64,000 nt of DNA. Source: JANQOH01 sp965242575 (GTDB lineage Bacteria > Pseudomonadota > Alphaproteobacteria > UBA7887). Positions 45,900 to 55,400 of this stretch are shown in pieces. The position numbers were made by a program, and so were the translations under genes. Numbering within the stretch: position 1 is the stretch's first letter; every line of letters starts with the position of its first letter. The notes beneath the pieces were generated by a model that saw only the letters and a list, made by a program, of their open reading frames with translations, did no database searches and was not told where the DNA came from. The DNA lies in the NCBI GenBank assembly GCA_965242575.1, contig OZ251461.1, positions 3,286,001 through 3,350,000 of the forward strand. The letters run 5' to 3'.

Positions 45900-47063
45900 C
45901 TACCCCGCCTCCTCCAGCTCCACCAGCGCGAGGCGGCCGCCATCGCCGGTGAGGGCCAGGTCGCCGCGCAGCAGGGCGCGCGCGTCGTCGCCGAACAATT
46001 TGCGCCGCCAGCCATGCGAAGCCGCGATATCGGCCTCGGGGTCGGCGGCGAGGCGCTCCAGGTCGGCGACCGACGCGACCAGCCGGGTCGCAACCTCGTT
46101 CTCCTCGCAGCGCAGTTTGAGCAGCACCTTGAGCAACTCCACCGCCGGCCCGGCGCCGCGCGGGGCCGGCGGCGGCTTGACGACGCGCGGCAGGCCGTCC
46201 TCCGGCGCCGCCTTGCCGCGCGCCACCGCGGCCAGCAGCTCCTTGCCGAGCGCGCCCTTGACCATCCCCTTCGTCACCCCGCGCATGCGCTCCAGCTCCT
46301 CCGGCGAGGCGGGTTCGTGCGCGGCGACCTCCAGCAGCGACTCGTCGCGCAGCACCCGGTTGCGCGGCAGGTCGCGCTTCTGGGCGAAGCGCTCGCGCGC
46401 CGCCGCGACCTCGCGCAGCACGCCGAGAAAGCGCGGCTTGGCGGACCGCGTCTTGACCCGCGTCCACGCGCGCTCCGGGTCCATGCGGTAGATCTCGGGG
46501 TCGGTCAGCGCCGCCAGCTCCTCGACCAGCCAGGCGCCGCGCCCGGTCTCGGCGAGCCGCGCGTCCAGGGTGCGGTAGATTCGGGGCAGGTGGATCACGT
46601 CGGCCAGCGCGTAGGCGGTCTGGCGGTCGGTGAGCGGGCGGGCCGCCCAATCGGTGAAGCGCGACGATTTGTCGATCTCCGCCCCGGCGACGCGGCGCGC
46701 CAGTTTGTCGTAGGCGACCGCCTCGCCGAAGCCGCACACCATCGCCGCGATCTGGGTGTCGAACAGCGGCGCCGGAACCCGGCCCGCCAGGTGGAAGAAT
46801 ATCTCGATGTCCTGCCGCCCGGCGTGGAGCACCTTGAGCGTCGACTCGTCGCCCAGCAGCTCCAGCAGCGGCGCGAGGTCCATGCCCGGCGCCAGCGGGT
46901 CCACCGCCCGCGCCGCGCCGTCCGGCCCGGCGAGCTGGACCAGGCACAGGCGCGGCCAATAGGTCTTCTCGCGGATGAACTCGGTGTCGAGGCAGAAGAA
47001 GGGTTCGGCGGCCAGCTCGCGGCACAGCGCCGCCAGCCCCTCGGTGTCGGCGACGAGGCTCAC
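45900..47063 (-). CDS. rnd: Ribonuclease D
   Basis: 387 residues from GTG 47063. The DEDD 3'-5' exonuclease site is FFCLDTEFIREKTYWPRL, VLHAGRQDIEIFFHLAG, and YALADVIHLPRIYRTL. The HRDC domain follows (LPRNRVLRDESLLEVAAHEP). It matures tRNA 3' ends. The start overlaps the FAH-family stop (GTGA). Its 3' end lies beside the low-GC orphan gene. Confidence 0.95.
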   Translation of the reverse strand: MSLVADTEGLAALCRELAAEPFFCLDTEFIREKTYWPRLCLVQLAGPDGAARAVDPLAPGMDLAPLLELLGDESTLKVLHAGRQDIEIFFHLAGRVPAPLFDTQIAAMVCGFGEAVAYDKLARRVAGAEIDKSSRFTDWAARPLTDRQTAYALADVIHLPRIYRTLDARLAETGRGAWLVEELAALTDPEIYRMDPERAWTRVKTRSAKPRFLGVLREVAAARERFAQKRDLPRNRVLRDESLLEVAAHEPASPEELERMRGVTKGMVKGALGKELLAAVARGKAAPEDGLPRVVKPPPAPRGAGPAVELLKVLLKLRCEENEVATRLVASVADLERLAADPEADIAASHGWRRKLFGDDARALLRGDLALTGDGGRLALVELEEAG

Positions 47064-48049
47064 AGCGGCGCGACCCGGACCGGCGCGCGGCCTCCGCGCA
47101 TCCGCAGCGGGTTGCGCAGCGGCCGCCCGAACGCCGGGACGTCGATCTCGAACACGTCGCCCTCCTGCGCCTCGACCCCGGCCGAATGGCTCAGCGCGCC
47201 GGCGCCGAGGAAGTGTACGTGGACGTCGCCCGGCCGGCGGAACCGGTCGTATTTGAAGTGGTGGTGCTCCAAATTGGCGATGGCGTGCGACATGTTGTCT
47301 TCGCCGCTCAGGAATTCGCCGCTCCACAGCGCCTTGCCGCCGCGCAGCACCCGCACCGTTCCCGTCACCGAAGCCGGCGGCGCGCCGAGGCGCAGTTCGG
47401 GGCCGAGCGCGCAGGGGCGCAGTTTGGAGTGGGCGAGCAGCAGGTAGTTCTCGCGCTCCAGCACGTGGTCCGAGAATTCGTTCGCCAGCGCGAAACCGAG
47501 GCGCCGCGGCGCCCCCTTGTCGTCGATGAGGTAGATCCCCGCCAGTTCGGCCTCCTCGCCGCCGTCCAGCGCGTGGGCGGGCCGGTCGAGCGGCGCGCCG
47601 CAGCCCACCGCGATATCGCCGTCGCCCTTCCAGAACCATTCCGCGATGGCTCCGACGCGGCCCTCCTCCGGCTTGCCGGCGTCGAGGCCGGCCTTGAACA
47701 TCTCCATCGAGTCGGTGAGCGCGCCGCCGCCCGCCAGTTTGGCGTGCATTTCGTCGCGCGCCTCGGCGCCGCCGAGATGCGTGAGCCCGGTGCCGGTTAT
47801 CAGGCAGTGGGCGGGGTCGGGGTGGTCGATGGGCGGCAGCGCCCGGCCCTCGGCGAGCGCCCGGTCGTAGGATTCGACGGCGCCTCCCAGGCGCGCCCGC
47901 GCCAGCGCCGCCAGCCCTTCGCCGCTCCGGGCCGCCTCGCGCGCAAGGTCGTACACGCGCTCCGCGCCGTCCACGAGCCTGAGCGAGTCGCCTTCGGGGA
48001 CGCCGACCGCGCGCCGGCCCCCTTCGGCGGTGAATTGCACGAGATGCAT
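47060..48049 (-). CDS. Fumarylacetoacetate hydrolase-family protein (GguC/AraD1-like)
   Basis: 329 residues from ATG 48049. The pattern TGTGLTHLGGAEARDEMHAK, DSMEMFKAGLDAGKPEEG, EWFWKGDGDIAVGCGAPLDR, FALANEFSDHVLERENYLLL and FRRPGDVHVHFLGAGALS fits the GguC/AraD1 group. Members with known function act on acid-sugar breakdown intermediates, as 2-keto-3-deoxy sugar acid dehydratase-type enzymes. Metal ligands are expected in LANEFSDH. The sugar is not identified. The upstream 114-base gap separates it from gatB. Confidence 0.87.
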   Translation of the reverse strand: MHLVQFTAEGGRRAVGVPEGDSLRLVDGAERVYDLAREAARSGEGLAALARARLGGAVESYDRALAEGRALPPIDHPDPAHCLITGTGLTHLGGAEARDEMHAKLAGGGALTDSMEMFKAGLDAGKPEEGRVGAIAEWFWKGDGDIAVGCGAPLDRPAHALDGGEEAELAGIYLIDDKGAPRRLGFALANEFSDHVLERENYLLLAHSKLRPCALGPELRLGAPPASVTGTVRVLRGGKALWSGEFLSGEDNMSHAIANLEHHHFKYDRFRRPGDVHVHFLGAGALSHSAGVEAQEGDVFEIDVPAFGRPLRNPLRMRGGRAPVRVAPL

Positions 48050-48163
48050 GGCACCGTCCTTCCGCCCTCCGCGGCGGAGCATGAAGCCGCCGCCGCCGCG
48101 CGTCAACGCCGCGCTTGCCGGTCGGCGAAACCCCGGCCCGGCGGACAGGCGCGCGGGCGGAGA

Positions 48164-49633
48164 TTATCCCGTCCCGCCCCCCAACGTCCGCCGCAGCGCC
48201 GCGTTGACCGCCTTCGGGTCCGCCTTGCCGCCGGTCGCCTTCATGACCTGGCCGACGAAAAAGCCGAGCAGTTTCGCCTTCCCCGCGCGGTACGCCGCCG
48301 CCTGGTCCGGGTGCGCGGCGACGACGCGGTCGACCTCGGCGTCTATGGCGCCGGCGTCGGTCACTTGCCGCAAGCCGCGCGCCGCGGCGATCTCCGCCGG
48401 GTCGCCGCCGGTCGCGAACATGGCGTCGAACACCTCCCTGGCCATCCGCCGCGACAGCGCGCCCTCGGCGACCATGTCGAGCAGGCGGCCCAACGCCTCC
48501 GGCCCCACCGGCGAATCGCCGACGCCGCGCCCGGCGCGGTCCAGCGCGCCGGCGAGCTCGCCCGTCACCCAATGCGCCGCCTGGCGCGCGTCGCGGCCGC
48601 GGGCGGCGGCCTCGAAATACGCGGCGCGGTCCGAATCCCCGGCGAGGCGGCGCGCCTGGTCGGCGTCCAGCCCGTATTCGGCGCGGAAGCGCGCGGCGCG
48701 CGCGTCCGGAAGTTCGGGCAGCGATTCGGCGAGCCGGGCGATGCGCTCCTCCGAAAGGCGCAGCGGCGGCAGGTCCGGGTCGGGGAAGTAGCGGTAGTCG
48801 TGCGCGTCCTCCTTCGACCGCATGGGCCGGGTCTCGCCGGCGCCGGGGTCGAACAGGCGGGTCTCCTGCGCCACCGCGCCGCCGTCCTCCAGCAGCGCCG
48901 CCTGCCGCGCCGCCTCGAACGCCACGGCGCGGGCGAGGAAGCGCATCGAGTTCAGGTTCTTGATCTCGGCGCGGACGCCCAGCGGCGCGCCCGGGCGGCG
49001 CACCGAGACGTTGGCGTCGGCGCGCAGCGAACCCTGCTCCATGTTGCCGTCGCACGACCCTACGGCGCGCAATATCGCGCGCAGCTTCGCCAGGAACGCC
49101 GCCGCCTCCTCGCCCGAACGCAGGTCGGGCTCGGTGACGATCTCCATCAGCGGAACGCCGGCGCGGTTGAGATCGACCCAGGTTTGCGCCGGATGACGGT
49201 CGTGGACGCTCTTGCCCGCGTCCTGCTCCAGGTGGATGCGGGTAATCCCCACCTCGCGCGCGCCGCCGCCGGGGAGCTCCAGCGTCACCGACCCGCGGCC
49301 GACGATGGGCCGCGTATATTGCGAAATCTGGTAGCCCTGCGGCAGGTCGGGGTAGAAGTAGTTCTTGCGGTCGAAGACGGATACGCGGGCGATCTCCGCG
49401 CCGAGCGCCAACCCGGTGCGGACGGCGTGGTCGATGACGGCGTCGTTGAGCACCGGCAGCATGCCCGGCATCGCCGCGTCGACGAGCGACACCTGCGCGT
49501 TGGGCGCCGCGCCGAACGCGCAGGGCGCGTCGGAGAACAGTTTCGATTCCACGGCGACCTGCGCGTGGACCTCGAGGCCGACGACGACCTCCCAACCGCC
49601 CGCCCGGCCGGGCGGCGGCGCGGCGGCGCTCAC
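48164..49633 (-). CDS. gatB: Aspartyl/glutamyl-tRNA amidotransferase subunit B
   Basis: 489 residues from GTG 49633, overlapping the gatA stop. The kinase-like core has WEVVVGLEVHAQVAVESKLF, YFYPDLPQGYQISQYTRPI, DAGKSVHD and DLNRAGVPLMEIVTEPDL, with MRSKEDAHDYRYFPDPDLPP. The C-terminal YqeY-like domain ends AKLLGFFVGQVMKATGGKAD. It phosphorylates misacylated Glu-tRNA-Gln or Asp-tRNA-Asn before amidation with GatA and GatC. Confidence 0.97.
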   Translation of the reverse strand: MSAAAPPPGRAGGWEVVVGLEVHAQVAVESKLFSDAPCAFGAAPNAQVSLVDAAMPGMLPVLNDAVIDHAVRTGLALGAEIARVSVFDRKNYFYPDLPQGYQISQYTRPIVGRGSVTLELPGGGAREVGITRIHLEQDAGKSVHDRHPAQTWVDLNRAGVPLMEIVTEPDLRSGEEAAAFLAKLRAILRAVGSCDGNMEQGSLRADANVSVRRPGAPLGVRAEIKNLNSMRFLARAVAFEAARQAALLEDGGAVAQETRLFDPGAGETRPMRSKEDAHDYRYFPDPDLPPLRLSEERIARLAESLPELPDARAARFRAEYGLDADQARRLAGDSDRAAYFEAAARGRDARQAAHWVTGELAGALDRAGRGVGDSPVGPEALGRLLDMVAEGALSRRMAREVFDAMFATGGDPAEIAAARGLRQVTDAGAIDAEVDRVVAAHPDQAAAYRAGKAKLLGFFVGQVMKATGGKADPKAVNAALRRTLGGGTG

Positions 49634-51108
49634 GCCGCCCCCGCCAGATCGAATTGCGGCGCCGCGTCGAACCCCGCCGCCTCCTCCAGCGCCTGCGCGC
49701 CGCGCAACACCGTCTCCTCGTCGAACGGCCGCCCGACCAGTTGCAGGCCGAGCGGCGGCCCGTCGCCGGAAAGCCCGGCGGGAACCGAGATCGCCGGCAG
49801 GCCGGCGAGGCTCGAAGGCACGGTGAACACGTCGTTGAGATACATCGCCACCGGGTCGTCCATGCGCTCGCCCACCGGGAAGGCCGGGAACGGGCAGGTC
49901 GGAGTCAGGACCAGGTCGACGTCCGCGAAGGCGCGCGCGAAATCCCGCGCGATCAACGCCCGGACCTTCTGCGCCCGCAGGTAATAGGCGTCGTAATAGC
50001 CGGCGGAGAGCGCGTAGGCGCCGATCATGACGCGGCGGCGGACCTCGGCGCCGAAGCCCGCGCCGCGCGTGCGCTCGTACTGGTCGATGAGATCCTCGCC
50101 CTCCACCCGCAGCCCGTAACGGACGCCGTCGTACCGCGCCAGGTTCGACGACGCCTCCGCCGGCGCGATGATGTAATAGGCCGGCAGCGCGTATTCGGTG
50201 TGCGGCAGGGATACGCCGCGGACCTCCGCCCCCGCCGCGCGAAGCCAGTCGGCGCCGCGGCGCCATAGCGCGTCGATCTCGTTGGACATGCCGTCGAGGC
50301 GGTATTCCGCCGGGACTCCCACCTTCAGCCCGCCGACGCCGCCGGCCAGCGCCGCCTCGTAATCGGGGACGGGGCGGTCGGCCGAGGTCGAATCGCGCGC
50401 GTCGTGGCCGGCCATCGCGCCGAGGGCGATGGCGGCGTCGCGCACCGTCCGGGCGAGCGGCCCGGCCTGGTCGAGCGAACTGGCGAAGGCGACGATCCCC
50501 CAGCGCGAGCAGCGCCCGTAGGTGGGCTTGAGGCCGACGACGCCGCAAAACGCCGCGGGCTGGCGGATCGACCCGCCCGTATCGGTGCCGAGCGCGAGCG
50601 GGACGGCGCGCGCGGCCACCAGCGCCGCCGACCCGCCGGACGACCCGCCGGGGACGAGGGGCCGGTCGTCGCCCCGGCGGCGCCACGGGTTCAGCGCCGG
50701 TCCGTGGCGGCTGGTCATCGTCGACGATCCCATGGCGAATTCGTCCAGGTTCGCCTTGCCGCACAGGATCGCGCCGGCGTCGCGGAGCTTCGCCGTCACC
50801 GTCGATTCGTAGGGCGGGACGAAGCCGTCGAGGATGCGCGACGCGGCGCCGGTGGCGATACCTTCGGTGCAGAACAGGTCCTTGGCCGCCATGGGGATTC
50901 CGTCGAGCGGCCGCGCCGCGCCGCGCGCCCGCCGGGCGTCGGCGGCGGCGGCCTGTTCGCGCGCCCGCTCCGCGGTGACGGCGACGTAGGCGTTGAGCGG
51001 GCGGGCGGCCTCGGCGGCGGCGATATGCGCCTCCGCGAGCTCCGCCGCCGACACGGCGCCGGAGGCGAGCGCGTCGCGCATGTCGGCGAGGGTGGCGCCG
51101 ACGGTCAT
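49630..51108 (-). CDS. gatA: Aspartyl/glutamyl-tRNA amidotransferase subunit A
   Basis: 492 residues, amidase-signature family. The Ser-cis-Ser-Lys triad residues are in AAKDLFCTEGI, SRHGPALNPW and PGGSSGGSAALVAARAVPLA followed by LGTDTGGSIRQPAAFCG. It releases ammonia from Gln for GatB. The ATG at 51108 overlaps the gatC stop (ATGA). Length is standard. Confidence 0.97.
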   Translation of the reverse strand: MTVGATLADMRDALASGAVSAAELAEAHIAAAEAARPLNAYVAVTAERAREQAAAADARRARGAARPLDGIPMAAKDLFCTEGIATGAASRILDGFVPPYESTVTAKLRDAGAILCGKANLDEFAMGSSTMTSRHGPALNPWRRRGDDRPLVPGGSSGGSAALVAARAVPLALGTDTGGSIRQPAAFCGVVGLKPTYGRCSRWGIVAFASSLDQAGPLARTVRDAAIALGAMAGHDARDSTSADRPVPDYEAALAGGVGGLKVGVPAEYRLDGMSNEIDALWRRGADWLRAAGAEVRGVSLPHTEYALPAYYIIAPAEASSNLARYDGVRYGLRVEGEDLIDQYERTRGAGFGAEVRRRVMIGAYALSAGYYDAYYLRAQKVRALIARDFARAFADVDLVLTPTCPFPAFPVGERMDDPVAMYLNDVFTVPSSLAGLPAISVPAGLSGDGPPLGLQLVGRPFDEETVLRGAQALEEAAGFDAAPQFDLAGAA

Positions 51109-51392
51109 TCGACGGCCTTCGGGACGACGAAATGGCCCTCGGCGGCCTCCGGCGCGTTGGCGAGGATGCGCTCCGCCCCCGCGCCTTCCGCCGCCCTGTC
51201 GGCGCGCGCCGGCGCCGCCGCGCCGCCGGCGCCGGCCATCGGCTCCACGCCCGCGACGTCGACCTCGTCCAGCTTCTCGATCCAGCCGAGGATCGCCGAC
51301 AGCTCGGCGGCCAGGACGTCGAGGTCTTCCTCCGGGATGCGGATCCGCGCCAGCCGGGCGATCCGCCGCGCCTCCGCCCTATCGAGCGCCAA
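51105..51392 (-). CDS. gatC: Aspartyl/glutamyl-tRNA amidotransferase subunit C
   Basis: 95 residues. It starts MALDRAEARRIARLARIRIP and has AAELSAILGWIEKLDEVDVA, then a variable loop and the end HFVVPKAVE. GatC wraps the GatA-GatB interface. It is the first gene of gatCAB. A promoter TTGAAA-17-TACGCT lies about 175 bases upstream. Confidence 0.96.
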   Translation of the reverse strand: MALDRAEARRIARLARIRIPEEDLDVLAAELSAILGWIEKLDEVDVAGVEPMAGAGGAAAPARADRAAEGAGAERILANAPEAAEGHFVVPKAVE

Positions 51393-51562
51393 CGCCGCCC
51401 TTCCCCCGGAAAGGCGCGCGGGCGTTCGGCCCGTCCCCCGCCCGGCTCCGCGCCGGTCCCGACGTCTCGCACGTTTTCGGGCGCATCGGCGACCTGCCTC
51501 GATATGGCGTTGTTGGGCAAGGACTTGTACCGGGGCAAGGGGGGGGGCCCCGATGCGAATGG

Positions 51563-51591
51563 AGCGTAGCGCGGCGTCCGGCGCCTTTCAA
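51563..51591 (-). promoter_or_regulatory. Candidate gatCAB promoter
   Basis: On the minus strand TTGAAA (51586-51591) and TACGCT (51563-51568) are 17 bases apart. The leader to gatC would be about 165 bases and includes a run of nine G on the plus strand near 51540. Confidence 0.4.
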
Positions 51592-51698
51592 GCGGTTTCG
51601 GGGCGGGCGACCGCCTTATCGAACCGCCCGGAGTCGGGCGGCCCGTCTCCGTCCGGGAAAAGTCGAAACGGCGCGTCGCCCGGGTCCGGGGCCGCGGG

Positions 51699-52035
51699 TT
51701 CGCAATTGCGGGATTTGCGGGACGCGGGGCGGGTGGGCTTCCGGGACGGGGGCGATCCGGGAGTTCCGGGAGAACCGGGCGAAGCCGCGCGTCGGCGCGG
51801 CGCCCGGATCCGGGACTGCGGGATTCGCAATTGCGGGATTTGCGGGACGCGGGGCGGACGGGCTTCCGGGACGGCGACGATCCGGGAGAACCGGGCGAAG
51901 CTGCGCGTCGGCGCGGCGCCCGGATCCAGGATTGCGGGATTCGCAATTGCGGGATTTGCGGGACGCGGGGCGGGTGGGCTTCCGGGACGGGGGCGATCCG
52001 GGAGTTCCGGGAGAACCGGGCGAAGCCGCGCGTCG
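51699..52035. repeat. Tandem repeat, unit 116-125 bp, 2.7-2.8 copies
   Basis: Copies begin at 51699, 51824 and 51940, each with TTCGCAATTGCGGGATTTGC. The first is 125 bp, the second 116 bp (it lacks AGTTCCGGG), and the third stops after about 96 bp, where the sequence changes. The third copy resembles the first more than the second at the AGTTCCGGG segment. Copies are near-identical, so the expansion is recent. Confidence 0.85.
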
Positions 52036-52491
52036 TCATCGACGATGCCGGCGAGGACGCCGGCGGTCCCAGGGGAGATCGGTGGGGCGGGATCGGGCCA
52101 TGCGGACGCCTCGCGAATTGCGCTTTCGGGATTCCGGGAAAGGCCGCGCGCCGACGGCCCCCCGGGGCATCCGGATCGCCTCCCCATTAAAGCGCGTTCG
52201 CGGGCCTTGCGGGAGAGGACCATGGTCCGCCCCGCCCGGCGCGGTCCCGGCGGCGAGCGAACCGGCCGCGCTCCGGTTGCTCGACGCCATGCGCCGTTTC
52301 GAGGTTCTGCGCCCGCTCGGCGACGCCGAACGCCATCCCCGCATCCCCCGCGCCGGGCGTCGTCGCAGCGGTCGAGCCGAGCCGACTACGCGCTCCGCCT
52401 CGGGGACGCCGCTGGCGATACCGGACACCGGGCGCGGGCGGCGCGGGCATGAAGTCGATGCAAAATTGCGGGTATCGCGAATTCGGCCCGG

Positions 52492-55400
52492 TCAATGATC
52501 GGACGATTCCGGTCGGATCATGGTGGAAAGCGCCCCGACCCGCCTTGCCGTGTCGGCGAAATTCCCGACCTCTTCCGGCGACAAATTCCGCTCCAGGACG
52601 GCGCGTTCGCGGTAGGACAGCCACTTTTTGAGCGCTTGGTAGCCGCCGAGTTTGTAGTTCCAGACGGCGGCGGGGACGTTGCGCCAGAAGGCGCGGTCGT
52701 TGAGATGGACGTCGAGGGTCGTGTCGCCGAGGGCGGGATTGGCCGCGCGCTCCTCGCGCGTCGGGGCGCGTTCGACGGCGCGGCCCTGTCCGGGCATGAC
52801 GGCGCCGCCCGCGCCGAGATGGCCCCAACCGGCGGTGAGCGCGAAGTCGCCGCCGGCCATGTTGCGCCCGTCCACGGTGGAGGGGACGGCGATGACGGCG
52901 AGGTCTGGGCGCAGTGGGGTTTGCGTCACGCCGGGAACGGGCGCTTCGGGATCGAGCAGGCGGGCGAGTTCGCAGCCCCGCGCCGCCGATTGCGCGAGCG
53001 TGTCCGCCGCGCCTTTCGCGTCGCCGTCGGGCCAGCCGGGGAGGGGGATGCGCGGCCATTCCATGCGCAGCGCGCCGGCGTTCGCTTCGCGGTAGGCGGG
53101 ATCGTGCAGGGTGGAGAGGACGTGATGGAACAGGTCCTCGACGTCCATGCCGAGGCGTCCGAGATAGCGGCAGGCCGCGCCCGACAAATTGGCGTGACGC
53201 CCGTCGCCATTGTCCATTAGCCAAGCGGGGAACATGAGAGCTGTGCGCTCTATCAGGTGCAGGGAAGCCATATGCCTCGTGGAGCACGTCTGGGGCTCCA
53301 GCGAGTCCTTGCGAAGATGTTGAGCTGCGGAAAACCACAAATTTCTCCTGAACACATGCTTTTTGTAATCGGCGCGCTTCTCGTCGAGTAGCTTGGTGTC
53401 GGCTTCCCAATACAGCCAGCGGTTGTCGAACGGGCGGTAGGCGTGACGCACGAATCCGTCCTCGTTCGGCCCGCCGCGCGCGAGCAGCGCGTCTCGTACC
53501 GCGCGTGCGTCGAAACGCGCCGTCGATCTCATCGCCGCCGGGTAGCGCCGCGCGATCTCTTCATGGCTCAATGACGAGTCGAAGTAGTCGGCGATACGCG
53601 CCTTCAGGCGGTCGAGATCGATATCGATGAGGAACCCGTTGCGACTCGTCTTCACGCCCGGGAACCACACGGGGAACAACTCCGGCAGCGGCGGAGAATC
53701 GAACCAGCCCGCGCTCACCGTCGTCCGCACGAAGGGCAGACCGAGCGGCAGGTTCGGCGCGAATTCCTCATATAGAGCCCCCGGCGCCTCCTCCGCCGTC
53801 GCCAGCAACTCCGTCCGCTTGCCCCGGCCCCACAGATGGCGGAAGCCTATGCCCGAAGCCGGCGCGTGATCGCCCTTGCGCACCAGCGTCGTTATCGCCG
53901 CGCCGACCTGGATGCCCACCGAATTGCCGGGAACCGTGAACACGCTCGGATCCGGAGACCCGTCCGGGGTCTTCCCGCCTTTGCGCACGTCCCCGTTCAG
54001 GCAATCGATCCGCACCGCATCGAACGCCTCGAGGTAGCGCTCGCGCATCGCCGTGAACGACAGACCGTCCAGCCACGAATAGTTCGACACGAAGCACACC
54101 ACGCCCCGGCCCGTCGCCTCCGCTATCCGACGCTCCGCCATGCGGAAAAAGCGCACGTAAAGGTCGTTCAGCCCCTGCCCCTCCGGCTTGCGGACGCAGC
54201 GCGGCGCGCGGTAGGCGTCGGACAGCGCGCGCTCCTCGTCCACCGCCATCCCCGCGAAGCCGTTGTAAGGCGGATTGCCCAACACCACGAGAATCGGCGC
54301 GTCGCGCTTCACGCGCTCCGCCCGGTCGCGCTCCTCCTCCAGCTCCGGGAACGGCAACGGCGCCGCCGCCCCCGGCTCCCACCCCGTCAGCGCATTGGTC
54401 AGGAACACCTGCGCCCGCTCTCCCTCCGCCAACGGCGCGTCCAGCGCCCGCAGCGCAAGCCCAACCTGCAAATGCGCAACCGCGAACGGCGCAGGCATGA
54501 TCTCGAAACCGAACACGCGATCCAGAGCCGAGCGCCGCACACGCGCGCCCGCCAGAGCGCCCAGGCCCCGCCCTTGCAGGTTCGCCGCTATCCGCCGCAA
54601 CACCTCCGCCAGATACGCCCCCGTCCCGCAACACGGATCGAGGACATAGACGTTCTCCGCCGCCAACCCCTCCGAAATGCCCAAATCGTCCTTCAGCGAA
54701 CGGTCCACGCGCGCCACCATGTAGCGGACCACCTCCGAAGGCGTGTACCAAACCCCCAACTGCTTGCGGAGCGCGGGGTCGAACGCCTCGAGGAAGGGTT
54801 CGTAGAAGTAGGGCACCGCCTCGCCCTCGTCGAAGCGGTCGAAGAACGCCGCCCGGTCCACCCGGTCCAGCGCCGCCGACGTCCAGTCCAGAACCTCCAC
54901 CAATCCCAGCGGTTGCAGGCGGCCCGGATCCGACAGCTGCTGGAACAGCGCCCGCAACACCGGGGCGCGCAAATGCCAGACGGCGGTGCGCCAGTCGAAC
55001 CCGCCCGCCGGCGGCGGCGATTGGCGCGCCCACAGCACCCAGGCGGAGAACACGCCGTAGAACAGCGTTTGCACCAGCGTCGAACGGAAGAACCGCGCCC
55101 CGCGCGCGCCCTCGAAACGCGCCCCCAGCGCCTCCTCCAGCGCCGTGCGCACCGCCGCCAGCGCCGGCGCGTCCCCCGCCGCCTCGACGCGCGCCAGACC
55201 GTCGCGGGCGTAGGAGGCGAGCAACCACGCCAGGTCGCGCGGCTCCGCCAGCGCCGCGCGGTGCGACAGCGCGCGAGAGAGATACTCGCCCAAAGCCGCG
55301 CCCGCCTCGCGCGCGAAAGCGCGCGGGCGCTCCAGGCGCTCCTCGAATTCCCCTGCGCTTGCGGCGAGGCGGAAGGTCTCCAGCCTTGCGGGGCGTCCCT

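Larger units (their letters stand above)
51393..52491. other. 1.1-kb non-coding block between gatC and the restriction-modification gene
   Basis: No gene is supported. Reading frames here are open only because of GC bias and show no family motif, plausible start or recognisable fold. Contents are the gatC promoter and leader (51393-51600), a purine-rich stretch, the tandem repeat (51699-52035), and about 450 bases to 52491 that may hold decayed coding sequence. It is the longest gene-free region in the window. Confidence 0.7.

Noticed and set aside
51699..52035. CRISPR array
   Set aside because: Units are over 110 bp, abut without variable spacers, and no cas genes are present.
52187..52490. 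Small coding gene between the repeat and the restriction-modification gene
   Set aside because: Open frames exist on both strands but none has a convincing start, ribosome site or recognisable motif; GC bias explains them.
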